Assembly (NCBI GenBank): GCA_035610835.1
Contig: CM069442.1
Location: 57,639,950-57,703,949 of the forward strand
Length of the DNA: 64,000 nucleotides
Reading direction: 5' to 3'
Source of the DNA: Ophiura sarsii
Taxonomy: Eukaryota > Echinodermata > Ophiuroidea > Amphilepidida > Ophiuridae
Every line of letters begins with the position of its first letter. Position 1 is the first letter of the stretch. Positions 22,542-32,835 of the stretch are shown piece by piece. A program made the position numbers and the translations under genes. The notes under the pieces were generated by a model, which worked only from the letters and a program-made list of their open reading frames with translations, did not search any database and was not told where the DNA came from.

Positions 22542-23712
22542 GGAGATATAGCATATCAAACTTTGGCAGTGTTGTGGTGCTTGTAGTCTGACCATGTCAG
22601 AGCTTGTAGGCGTAGATGTCGTGGGCGCTTGATAAAAACTTCTGTACAGTCAATGATTGATCGTAGATTGGGACAACTGACCTTTATCTGTGGTGGCTGT
22701 GACTTTCTAATGGCATCACGTTGAGGCCAAAACACCAAGGGTTTCAGTTCTTTGGCCATGAACTTTATCCATGTGTTAAAAATCTGGGAACAACTACTCT
22801 TGGAAATTTCAAAAAGTGTTGCCAAAAAATCCATAGTAATTGCTAAGCGAAGTTTCATCAATACCAACACAAACTCCTCCTTAAGGGGAAGTTTCCGCTT
22901 ACGTCCCTGACGTTTTGGTGATTTGGCTGTGAATTTTCGTTTCACTTTACTGGACCGGAATGTAACTTCCTTCTGCCCTCTCCAATAGGTCATTCTCTTG
23001 GCACGTGGCTGAAGGTGAGCGAATAGATTGTCCAACGTCTCGCCGGTTGGCAAGCCAGTGATGCGTCTGTCTTCAAAGTGTTTGACGAGAAAGGTTGTTT
23101 GGTGGAAGCCATCTTCCTCTCTAAACATTCTTTCTCATGTTGCAAGATGTGCAGTTCATTCCGCAACTTGAGAATCGTAATATGCCTCACACGGCATCCA
23201 TCACATCTGCAGTCTTCAGAGCAATCACACTCAAATGTATAATTGGTGTGATCTCCAATATATGGTGGCACTGGTGCAGCCACTGGTTCAGCTTCGGGTT
23301 CCTGTTGCTTAGGTGTAGTCTTTTTACGTTTTGCGTTTGGATCACCCTTGCGGTCTGGAAGTTGTCTTGGTGTAGTGGGACGTTTCCCTAATACTACATA
23401 TCCCAAATATAGTGTTGGGTCAGGGTTATTTGGAGTTGGCTCACCATCTGCAAAATGTCGACCACACACTCGGCTATCTTTGACTGGTTGCCAATTCTTG
23501 CCATTCTTGTCCTTCCGGTTCACGAGCTTGGTCCAACGCTGCCGAGCCTCAATGTTGCTCAGTTTTGTGGGAAAGGTGAAAAGCTGTACTGGCTCTTTAC
23601 AATCGCAACTACTAGTTCCATTTTTGCAGCCATGGACAAGACAATCTTCTTCACGCCAACGGATGTTAACCCAGGTGCCACATGTGCAATTGGCAAATGC
23701 ACAATTCCTCAT
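22542..23712 (-). pseudogene. ISL2EU-type transposase, N-terminal THAP and first half of the DDE domain
   Basis: Begins with ATG at 23712. The first 110 residues carry a THAP C2CH finger: CLVHGCKNGTSSC, LFTFPTK, a conserved Trp, VCGRHF and DPTLYLGY. A basic, Pro-rich linker and a leucine-rich helix follow. The frame then shifts near 23110 into one reading FLVKHFEDRRITGLPTG, a TYWRG motif, LKEEFVLVLMKLRLAI, SSCSQIFNTWIKF and RSIIDCTEVF (first catalytic Asp), ending SDYKHHNTAKV. After a one-base lesion it reads AISPN, where the CACTA-like element interrupts it. THAP plus DDE_Tnp_4 is the ISL2EU signature: sequence-specific DNA binding followed by strand transfer. The frameshift and the insertion make this copy dead. 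Confidence 0.85.
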
Positions 23713-23977
23713 GATTCACAATCTGAAGGAAAATAAAACAAATAAAAAACAGGGATTTATATTTTATTGGTAATTATTCAACTTTTGCCCAGCAGGTTAT
23801 AAAGCTCATGATGTTGCACTCTCGCCAATGGTTGTCGGGTATGACAAGGGGTCATAGAATTACTGGGCATCAGATCAGATCGAGTCATTTTAAAGTTTGC
23901 CACCAACTGTTTGAAATACTGTTACATCTGGCCTTACCCTTTCTGATTAAAATGACAGACCCGTCCCATTCTGCCCC

Positions 23978-24190
23978 ATTAAAGGTAGATGTTCCGATTG
24001 CTGGCCCTGATTTTCAACTTGATGTTTTCTATTTTATATGAAATTGAAAGGTCATCCCAAAATTGTTGCGTTCCAAAGTTTGAGTTGCATAACTCCAATG
24101 GTTCTATTTTTAGAAGCACACGGTCACAACATATTTTTCCCATTGAGTTGTACACAAACTTGTTGGTGGTTAACCACCTTTGACAGTAAA
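23978..24190 (+). repeat. Dispersed 190-bp repeat, copy 2
   Basis: See copy 1 at 15515-15700; same orientation and same order of conserved words, with more substitutions and small indels here. Open frames across it are short and differ between copies. Confidence 0.7.
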
Positions 24191-24574
24191 TCACCTCATT
24201 TTAGCCTTTATAATTTCTAAATACATGGAACATTTAATGGTCCCTAAGATTTATTTAACAAACATAAAAAATGGGAGGATCAAAGCAAATATTGGGGAGA
24301 GGCATCATATCCATACAGGGCCCTACACACTTTGGAAATGCTTGAAATGAAGATGATCCATTACCATGAAAAATCTGATTCGCTTTTTAAGTGTACCAAG
24401 GAGTTATCATGATAACTCCTTCAGTGTACAGACTTTACAGTAGTATACTACTACTACTACAGTATAAGCTTATTTTGATTAAATGGGCCAAAAATATAGT
24501 CACACTCGGTCCCCCAAATCCAACCCATTTAAACATATAAACAAAGTTAAAATCTATTATAATAGCTTTATACA

Positions 24575-24836
24575 TATATGTGACTCGTCGCATCAAAATG
24601 GACATGTTGGAGGCCCGATTCAAATCTGAGTTATTAGTATGACTTGAAAGAGCACATTTTAAGCTTTAAAATGACACCATGTTGAAGGTAATCCGATTTT
24701 GTAATCACAAGATATGATTTGAAGAAGCATATTTTTTCTCTCTTATTTTCTTTATATTTCACCAAATATATTGGCCTCTATCTCAAAACTGTGTTTGCCG
24801 ACAACATGTCCATTTTGACGCGACTGGTCACATATT
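24575..24836. mobile_element. 260-bp MITE with ATATGTGAC ends
   Basis: The inverted ends agree over about 34 bp: ATATGTGACTCGTCGCATCA on the left, and on the right the complement of a version with two changes. Both arms contain AAAATGGACATGTTG. The flanking TA/ATA is compatible with a Tc1/mariner-type target. Noncoding. Confidence 0.75.
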
Positions 24837-24981
24837 CTATACAGTCAAACATAACTCACCTGTCATAATGAATCAAATGAAGCAACAAAATCGGGCGTAA
24901 AAGTAGTTTTCTTTTAGGGTTTTTGCGTGTGTATCGAGATGTATCATGGGCGTGTCTGGACTTTGTTTATCCCCCGTTTCA

Positions 24982-27320
24982 CACTGCAAATTATGAGCGT
25001 TTACTTTTGGACAAACTAAAAGTAAACTCAAGAGTAAATAGAAAACTAAACACTTATGTAAGCTCAACAACTAAGCTGTTTTCCATCCCTCCTCTAATCA
25101 ATAACTGTCCCATTATGTCACAGCCCTTATGAAAATCGCAACCTTTATCGCAATCAATTCTGCAACCTTGCGCAACCTTGTGCAAGATAACCTTGCGCAA
25201 CCTTAAATGTGGAAAAATACAACTTTGCGCAACCTTGCGCAAGGTTAAATGTGGAAAAATACAACCTTGCGCAACCTTGCGCAAGGTTAAATGTGGAAAA
25301 ATACAACCTTGCGCAAGGTTAAATGTGGAAAAATGCAACCTTGCGCAAGGTTAAATTTGGAACATTACAACTTGCGCAAGGTTAAATTTGGAAAAATACA
25401 ACCTTGCGCAAGGTTAAAATTTGGAACATTACAACCTTGCGCAAGGTTAAATTTGGAAAAATACAACCTTGCGCAACCTTGCAATGTCAGTTGGCGGTGT
25501 AACCTTAGGTTTGCATCTCAACCAAGCACAAGGTTGCGCAAGCAACTGGTTAAATTTGGAAAAATATAACCTTGCGCAACCTTTCAGAAACATCTAAAGC
25601 TTGCGCAACCTGTTCGCAACAGCTAGTGCTGCAAGGTTGTGAAAGCACAAGGTTGCGCAAGCAACTGGTTAAATTTGGAACAATATAACCTTGCGCAACC
25701 TTGCAGAAACGTCTAAAGCTTGCGCAACCTGCCGCAACCAGCTAGTGGTGCAAGGTTGCGCAAGCAACTGGTTAAATTTGGAACATTATAACCTTGCGCA
25801 ACCTTGCAGAAACATCTAAAGCTTGCGCAACCTGCCGCAACCAGCTAGTGGTGCAAGGTTGCGCAAGCAACTGGTTAAATTTGGAACATTATAACCTTGC
25901 GCAACCTGCCGCAACCAGCTAGTGGTGCAAGGTTGCGCAAGCAACTGGTTAAACATTATAACCTTGCGCAACCTTGCAGAAACATCTAAAGCTTGCGCAA
26001 CCTGCCGCAACCAGCTAGTGGTGCAAGGTTGCGCAAGCAACTGGTTAAATTTGGAACATTAAAACCTTGCGCAACCTTGCAGAAACATCTAAAGCTTGCG
26101 CAACCTGCCGCAACCAGCTAGTGGTGCAAGGTTGCGCAAGCAACTGGTTAAATTTGGAACATTACAACCTTGCGCAACCTTGCAGAAACATCTAAAGCTT
26201 GCGCAACCTGCCGCAACCAGCTAGTGGTGCAAGGTTGCGCAAGCAACTGGTTAAATTTGGAAAAATATAACCTTGCGCAACCTTGCAGAAACATCGAAAG
26301 CTTGCGCAACCTGTTTGCAACCAGCTAGCAACCACCAAAAACGTGCGTCAAAATGGGGTCAGAATTCGGAACCAATACCAAAATAAGCTTATATGTTTTA
26401 AACTTACTATTCTTCAGCATTTTTATCTGCAACATCAGTTTCCTTCAAAGATTAGAATATGATTCACAACTTGTTTTTCTAGCATACCTCATTTTCATTA
26501 TGAAATTGATTACAAAGTATAATGGGTACAATTAATCATCAAAGTCACTACAATTTTAGTAAAGGTTACAATAACAGCATGTTTATTTCACATGTTTGAC
26601 CTTTTGACCTGACCTTTGAACATAAGAAGAAACCTTGCGCAACCAGTTTGGTGTTTCTGAAGAGGTTGCGGGAGCTTGCGCAACCAGTTGGTTGCGGGAG
26701 CTTGCGCAACCAGTTTGGTACTTCTGAGAAGGTTGCGCAACCATCCGCAACCAGTTTGGTTCTTCTGAACTGGTTGCAGGAGGTTGTGCAACCAGATTGG
26801 TAATTCTGAGAAGGTTGCGCAACCATCCGCAACCAGTTTGGTTCTTCTGAACTGGTTGCAGGAGCTTGCGCAACCAGTTTGGGAATTCTGAGAAGGTTGC
26901 GCAACCATCCGCAACCAGTTTGGTTCTTCTGAACTGGTTGCAGGAGCTTGCGCAACCAGTTTGGTAATTCTGAGAAGGTTGCGCAACCAGTTTGGTTCTT
27001 CTAAACTGGTTGCAACAACCTTGCGCAACCAGTTTGGTTTTTCTGAGAAGGTTGCGCAACCTTGCAGCAATCATCCACAACCTTGCGCAACCTTGCGACA
27101 AACGTCTGCAACCTTGTGACAACCTTGCGACAACCTTGCGCAACCTGGTACCACCTTGCTACAACCAAATTTTGGTGATTGCATTTTCGTAAGGGAGATG
27201 TTTTCACTCACTTGGAGAGTGTTTTACGTTTACTTTTACATTTTCTTTTGTGTTTAGAATTGTGTTTACTTTTGATTTTACTTTAGTTTGTCCAAAAGGA
27301 AACGCACATAATTTGCAGTG
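24982..27320. mobile_element. 2.34-kb CACTG-ended (EnSpm-like) element carrying a repeat array
   Basis: The left end CACTGCAAATTATG at 24982 and the right end CATAATTTGCAGTG ending at 27320 are perfect complements. Inverted similarity extends about 75 bp (tttggacaaact block). A 3-bp duplication TCA flanks both ends (24979-24981 and 27321-27323). CACTG ends plus a 3-bp duplication fit animal EnSpm/CACTA elements. No transposase; the interior is almost entirely the second element at 25134-27195. Confidence 0.8.
25134..27195. mobile_element. Nested element made of TTGCGCAA arrays
   Basis: The ends CCCTTATGAAAAT and ATTTTCGTAAGGG form an inverted pair. Inside are dozens of exact TTGCGCAA palindromes in three zones. 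25140-25480 has short units of about 30-40 bp (aaggttaaatttggaaaaata). 25490-26335 has units of about 105 bp with ccagctagtggtgcaaggtt. 26630-27130 has units of about 90 bp with ccagtttggttcttctgaac. A 280-bp unique spacer (26345-26625) separates the last two. Long frames on the minus strand are forced by the repeat and read as Trp/Leu/Arg-rich text. A compact 229-bp relative without the arrays is at 58829-59057. Confidence 0.8.
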
Positions 27321-27323
27321 TCA

Positions 27324-27789
27324 GCCTATCCTTCCCATCATCCTTTGCGCAATTGGAATTCGCGAACTCGCTAACTGCAAAATCAAGATTGCTGCTCCTT
27401 CATACATATGCTTTAACTGGATACCATCCACAATGGTCAGGGTTCAACTGGGGACATTTTGAGTCACAGCTAGATCATAAGTTCGATTTTCAACAAAATG
27501 CTCCTCCTCCTACATGTATATTACATAACATAGTTATGCTTTTCATATGCATGAGCTAGAGACCTAGAGAATTTAAGGATCAGGCCCTGGTATTATTTCG
27601 GGTCACAAGTGTCAAATTCATGGTCTTTGGCTGAGATCCTCAATGAATTGTACTTTGAGTCACAGGAGTTTTCTCTTGGTTTTCTCTTTCTCTTGTCTTT
27701 TTGAAAGAGATAAAACAGCAAGTAAAACAAGTGGCGACAAGAATTTTATAATTTAAAAGGTCCACCATTTTTACAAATAAACTGTTAGA
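27324..27789. other. Unassigned sequence
   Basis: No gene or repeat recognised. It separates the CACTG-ended element from the recombinase-like pseudogene. Confidence 0.4.
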
Positions 27790-28490
27790 TCTTGAACCCT
27801 TTTGGTGGGTATAGCCTCAGCCAGCTCACTTTCGATTTCACTTGGGCAACGTTCAGCTGCCAGATGTTTCCCCCTGTTTTTCTGCTGATTGCTTGTGCTC
27901 TTCTTACTGCCTCTTCACCAGAAGGAGACTCAAAGCCTTCCAGCATTCTGGTGTTATTAGTAACGGCACTATTCTTCCCCTCTTTCCAGATATTCTTATC
28001 ACATGCAGTTGCTTTCTCAGTTTCTTCTCCTCTCCAGTGATGTCAAGTGTTCCAAGAGTTCATCAATCTGTGGAATGTCATCCAGTCTATCCAGAGTGAC
28101 TTTTGATAGTTCCCTTGGTCTTCTCTTATTGAAAAGAAGCAACCTCAGCAGTCAGCATTACCAACTGCTGCAGGTGTTTGTATTTGTTGTAGTCACTTGA
28201 AAGCTCGACTGCTGCATTCTCTGTGTCTGTGATACTATGAATCTCCTTAAGAAGGTACACTGAAACCTTTTTCAAGTCTGTGGTTCTTGGTAGCTTGACT
28301 TTCTTCTTGCTTTTCCGGTCGTTCAGGGTTTTGTGAGCATTAGATGCAATCTTTATGCTCCATTCTGACTCCATCAAATTCAGAAACTTTCTCGCTTCTT
28401 TTTCCTCAACCTCGGAACCATTTTCGCCATTATAACTTCTGATAGCTCTTCCACGTTTGATACGTGCCATCCATCTAAGGTCGTGCCCGG
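27790..28490 (-). pseudogene. Tyrosine-recombinase-like transposon protein fragment
   Basis: A minus-strand frame of 114 codons (28126-28470) reads ARKFLNLMESEWSIKIASNA, then KKVKLPRTTDLKKVSVYL and YNKYKHLQQLVMLTAEVASF. Beyond a frameshift it continues FNKRRPRELSKVTLDRLDD and, after another, HVIRISGKRGRIVPLLITPE. The order (helical N-terminal half, an RRPxELSKL-type motif, then a beta strand with VPLLL) matches multicopy invertebrate proteins and resembles the catalytic-Arg region of tyrosine recombinases. Function is inferred. Two frameshifts make it a pseudogene. Confidence 0.5.
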
Positions 28491-28805
28491 CTTTTATAGC
28501 CCCTTAAAAAGGTAATTTATTGCATGGTTTCTCTTACAAATTTGAATCTGAAGTTGCATTTAAAATGACCTCACAGACATCATTTCTCAAGTTGTTACCA
28601 TGGGGTTTTGTCAAGTGTTACAGTTTTACTTCTTGGTAAGAAAATAACAAATATGGCTGTTAAAGTTCTCTATACTCACATGAAGATTTCTTGATTTGAA
28701 ATTCCAGCCTAAGTTTTCCCAATTGTTGCGAGTTGTTTCAATGAGATGTGGAACAACACAAATTAAATAAATCTTTCTGTCCGGTGCAAACCGGTTGGTG
28801 GCAAG

Positions 28806-29040
28806 CTAGAATGGAGTACTCTCATCTGCATTTTCGTCACTGTGCGTGCATATTGTAAAACTTCCGGTTTGCACTGGCACATGCATCTGAAACAAATGCA
28901 TGCACTTTGAACCCCATGCTCTCAAAAGTTTCCACTGCCTCCCAGGGTATAGAATGCAGTTCATGGCAGGTGGGAAATATGCTACGGCCGGATGGGAAAT
29001 ATAATATGCTACTGGTGCAAGTTGCTGCAGAGACCACATA
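28806..29040 (-). pseudogene. P-element/THAP9-like transposase fragment
   Basis: The minus frame reads HSIPWEAVETFESMGFKVHA, then FVSDACASANRKFYNMH. This corresponds to the RNase H-like segment of P-element transposases, around the aspartate of VSDGASxNRKF. It is about 75 codons long and isolated; a candidate upstream part lies at 31864-32480 on the same strand, with a LINE between. Confidence 0.65.
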
Positions 29041-29099
29041 TCATTAAAACAAGGATATGAGTTGATAACTGGTCCTCCTCCAGCTTTTCAGTGTCATTT

Positions 29100-30235
29100 G
29101 ATTATGCATTGCATTTAGTCTCAAAGTCTTTCAGTTCATTCTGAATATCTTGTATTTTGTATGTTTGTCGATCAAGTGGTAACCATTTCAGTTTATTAAG
29201 AACTTCAAGACTAGGTGTATCCCAAGCTACTCCACAAATAATACGAGCAGACCTGTTTTGAATAATTTGAAGACGAGATGCTGAAGTTAAGCCACAATTT
29301 CCCCATACAATATTACAATACTGTAGATGAGGAAGTACTATGGCACTGTATACAGTTTTAAGAATATCATGTGAAAGAAATGGCTTCGCTCGCTTTAACA
29401 TGTGTAGACCCTTATGAAGGCCGGAAACCAGACTGATTTACATGAATCATATTATTAACATTTAGATATTCATATAGTTGATCAAACACAGCCCTTTCAA
29501 TAACCTTTGAAACAACAGGTAGAATAGAAATAGGCCTGTAATTTCCAGGATCAGCAGGATCTCCTGCCTTAAAAATAGGAGTAACTCTAGCTTTCTTCCA
29601 ATTATTAGGGAAGGTACATGTAGTAAAAGAATGATTAATCAAATGTGTGATGATCGGTATAATAATTGGTGCTGCTAGTTTTAATAATCTTGATGGGATA
29701 TTATCACAGCCTGTAGCTTTATTATCTGATCACTGAGAGAGATACTTTAAAACAAATTCATGTGTAACAGACTCAAAATTGAATGATTTATTAGTATTGC
29801 AGTTTGTATTTTTGTCGTGTGAACATTTACTATTAGTATTACTAGGATCATCAGTAACAATTTTTGATGCAAGTTTAGGTCCTATTTCAGCAAAATAGGT
29901 ATTTATTGTATTTGCTATATCTATCGGTTTATTTACAGAACCGTTTTCTGTATTCAAACAAGTAATGCTTGTATTTTTACTTTTGGAAGGTATTACAAAG
30001 CGCAGTTGCTCCCAAGTTTTCTTAATATTATTTTTATTGTCAATGAGACCCTTATTTATAAATTGTTTTTTACTGGTACGCACTCAAATGTTACATTTGT
30101 TCTTGGTATCACGAAAATCCTTCCATTTCATAAGGTCACAACCTGAGCGGATGGCTATTAATTTAAGTTTATCTCTGTGACGCATAAGTTCGATAATATC
30201 TTTAGTTAACGGTATAGCCTCGGTACAAGGGCCGC
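29100..30235 (-). pseudogene. Non-LTR retrotransposon reverse transcriptase, internally deleted
   Basis: Minus-strand order: the region before the RT (FINKGLIDNKNNIKKTWEQL, INTYFAEIGPKLAS), then RT motifs WKKARVTPIFKAGD, NYRPISILPVVSKVIE and NQSGFRPS. After an abrupt join at about 29410 the connection/thumb follows (LKRAKPFLSHDILKTVYSAI, LPHLQYCNIVWGN, RLQIIQNRSARII). The polymerase core with the YADD active site has been deleted at the join. The style is that of CR1/Jockey-type LINEs. Stops also occur near 29735 and 30083. The endonuclease domain is not present. Confidence 0.85.
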
Positions 30236-30810
30236 TCAAATAAATTTATATCCGACCTGGCAAACTCTATAAAATAACACAATCGTACGAATGTTCAATT
30301 TATGTTTCAATGTATTGGCCCTCAATTGTTGTATTCAATATTTTGGCCAGGTATTTATTCAATTCAAAGTTCTATTCACCACTTACATAATCACAAAGCA
30401 TGATAATAATAGTACAAAGAACAGTATCAATACAATACAATTTCAACCTGTGTACAAAAAGCCTAATCAATGTTGACCGTAAAACCTGAATTAATCCTAA
30501 ATGAATAAAACCTGGTCCTTGGTCCAAATCTTGTGTAGCAGTATTATATTAATTATCCAATGTCAAATATCAAATCCTCATCCCCATCAGGATGCTACAT
30601 AGGATTCTTCAAGTAACCTTAAAACTCAACATTGCTACACTAAGAAAAGTACCAAAGGGACCGGACATTACTTTTCATTTTGTATACCTGATTTCTTGTC
30701 AAACCACAAACACTTGCTCGCCACTTGGAATCTGGCTCCGACACCCCGATAGCTGTAAGAAATTACAGAATATCAGCGTTAAGTTTCAATTCCTGATGCA
30801 TTTTCTAAAT
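30236..30810. other. Unassigned AT-rich sequence
   Basis: No gene recognised between the LINE fragment and the hairpin; it may include the decayed 5' part of the LINE. Confidence 0.35.
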
Positions 30811-31280
30811 AAACTGTTCACAAAAAGTATCGAAACACTTAGAAATGATCCAATATATAACGGCTCGAAAAGGTATGCATTAATCGAAGCAAATAACCAA
30901 ATGCATAATATTGTTCTGCGTATTTTGACACCTCGATCGTTGAGATACGATGTTTCGGAGCGTAGCTATTGTCATTTCAATGATCGTGGGTCCAGTTTCA
31001 AAAGTGACACTCATCCCTATTGAAAAGCATGAATCTGATCATTCTAATCAGTAATGCAAACCTCTTTCTATAGGATGATTGTCACTTTCGAAACTGGACC
31101 CACGACCATTGAAATGACAATAACTCCGCTCCGCAACATCGTATCTCATCGATCGAGGTGTCAAAATATGCAGAACAAAATTATGCACTTAGTTATTTGC
31201 TTCGATTAATGCATACCCTTTCGAGCCGTTATATATTGGATCATCTCTAAGTGTTTCGATACTTTTTGTGAGCAGTTTAT
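30811..31280. repeat. Snap-back inverted repeat, 216-bp arms
   Basis: The arms 30811-31026 and 31063-31280 are inverted copies with only scattered differences, around a loop of about 36 bp. Matching blocks include tcacaaaaagtatcgaaaca, ataacggctcgaaa and cgtgggtccagtttc. The 143-codon plus frame across the left arm has no family motif and is mirrored by the arm pairing. It looks like a foldback MITE or a recent inverted duplication. Confidence 0.85.
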
Positions 31281-31340
31281 GACAAAACATCATGCATTCC
31301 ATAAATACCTAACACGCATCACGCTTTTCATATTGAATCT

Positions 31341-31540
31341 TAGGCAAAACGTTGCCTTTGCCTAGCTAGCAAAGCTCAAGAAAATAAACAGACTATTGTG
31401 ATCAAATATGAGAATTTAAGTATGATCATGTCGTATGATCATTTAGCTAGGCAAAACGTTGCCTTTGCCTAGCTAGCAAAGCTCAAGAAAATAAACAGAC
31501 TATTGTGATCAAATATGAGAATTTAAGTATGATCATGTCG
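31341..31540. repeat. 92-bp direct duplication
   Basis: 31341-31432 and 31448-31540 are essentially identical (taggcaaaacgttgcctttg through aagtatgatcatgtcg), 107 bp apart. The unit itself contains the small palindrome aggcaaa-acg-ttgccttt. No coding signal. Confidence 0.9.
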
Positions 31541-31863
31541 CAATCGAGTAATATAATATCATACAAAACTACCAGTCTATCCGCAAGAAAGTCAGGATGG
31601 CCTCTCGGTGCAATAGTTTTAAATCATACATGTCTGAAAAAGATGGTACCATGGGAGACTAGTAATTAACCTTGGCCGCCTATAAAAATAAAAGGTAGGA
31701 TCGGAACGTCATTGAAAAATACAAGCTCAGCCACCAGGATATATCAAAAAGCCTCTCCAAAAATAACTGGTTCAGTTCAGAAAACGCATGACCCGGGGAA
31801 TCCATGCGAGTCCTCACATGTGGAAGTTTCATAAAACCACTTTCTCTGAGAAGGTTTTATGCA

Positions 31864-32480
31864 CTATTGCTTTTTGCATTCATAGCAACAAAAACACCAT
31901 TTTATTACCAAGGGGTGCCACCTCATCACGCATGGTCCTTGAGGCTTAACACCTGTTCCTGTTGCTGCCATAAAATTCTTACAGGGTTGTCCTGCGGCAA
32001 AGCACTGATCTCCGATTGATGCTCTTGGAATGCTTTGGCAAGGATTTTGACTTGTCATATCTATCCTGACACCGTCTCGTTCAATCTCATTTCTTAATTT
32101 CTTTCTGCTGCAACTGACATCCATCCTTCTGCACATTTGGCACACATCGTTTCATTCGTTGGTCTTCATTTAACACCATCCACGAAACTGTTGATGAGAA
32201 AAACAGTTTTTTTCCATTGATGTTAATTACTCTTGTGCGCTCTAGACATGTTTTTTTGTTACTAGGCTTTTCTGATAATTCCTGTAATTTGTGCATGCTG
32301 TATTCGGTCCATAAACTAGTGCTGTGTAAACAATGTGACGCACTGTCAATGTATGACTATCGGGCACTACAGGCTCTTCAGTGTCTAAGTGTTCTCCTTT
32401 CACATCCGAGTAGAATCGAAATGCAAAAATATCAGTAAAATAGCAACTTGCCAGCCGAAAATCTTGGTAGCGTTCGAAAG
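31864..32480 (-). pseudogene. Probable upstream part of a P-element-like transposase gene
   Basis: Minus-strand frames, in order: a possible exon after the acceptor aatttacag at about 32480; then INGKKLFFSSTVSWMVLN (32087-32296); then RNEIERDGVRI, AGQPCKNFM and MRWHPLVIKWCFCCYE (31864-32145). The last motif matches the MxWHPxxIRWCLxxY block before the RNase H-like domain in P-element/THAP9-type transposases, and a matching downstream block lies at 28806-29040. The frames do not join without frameshifts. The assignment rests on one motif and is tentative. Confidence 0.4.
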
Positions 32481-32835
32481 CCTGTAAATTCCACAATTTA
32501 AAAACAATCGTTTCGTAAACGACAACAACTCAGGCGAGATGCAATTTAAAAAGGAGATGAGAACACGACTTGTTTGACATTTGTTCAATGTTGTCTAGAA
32601 ACAATCTTCTCATCATTCAAATGTTTGAGCATGCACACTTTGGAATACAGGACGTCGAGCATAAAAGGCATTGCTGTACATTGTTTTTATTATATTGTGG
32701 ACTGTATAATTATAATTGAATAATTTCCAAAAATGCATTTTTCCCCCCTCTGCCTCCCCGTCCCCAAACAATAAAAAAATTGCCTTTGGCCGTGTGTGAT
32801 GAATCTATTTAAGAAGCTTAAGAATCCATGCTTAC

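Noticed and set aside
23348..23773. 141-codon plus-strand frame
   Set aside because: Antisense shadow of the THAP domain coding region.
26566..27143. Minus-strand frames of 129-186 codons rich in Trp, Leu, Arg and Gln
   Set aside because: They are produced by the TTGCGCAA repeat units; three frames are open at once and none has a domain.
30592..31023. 143-codon plus-strand frame
   Set aside because: It overlaps the left arm of a long inverted repeat and has no protein-family motif.
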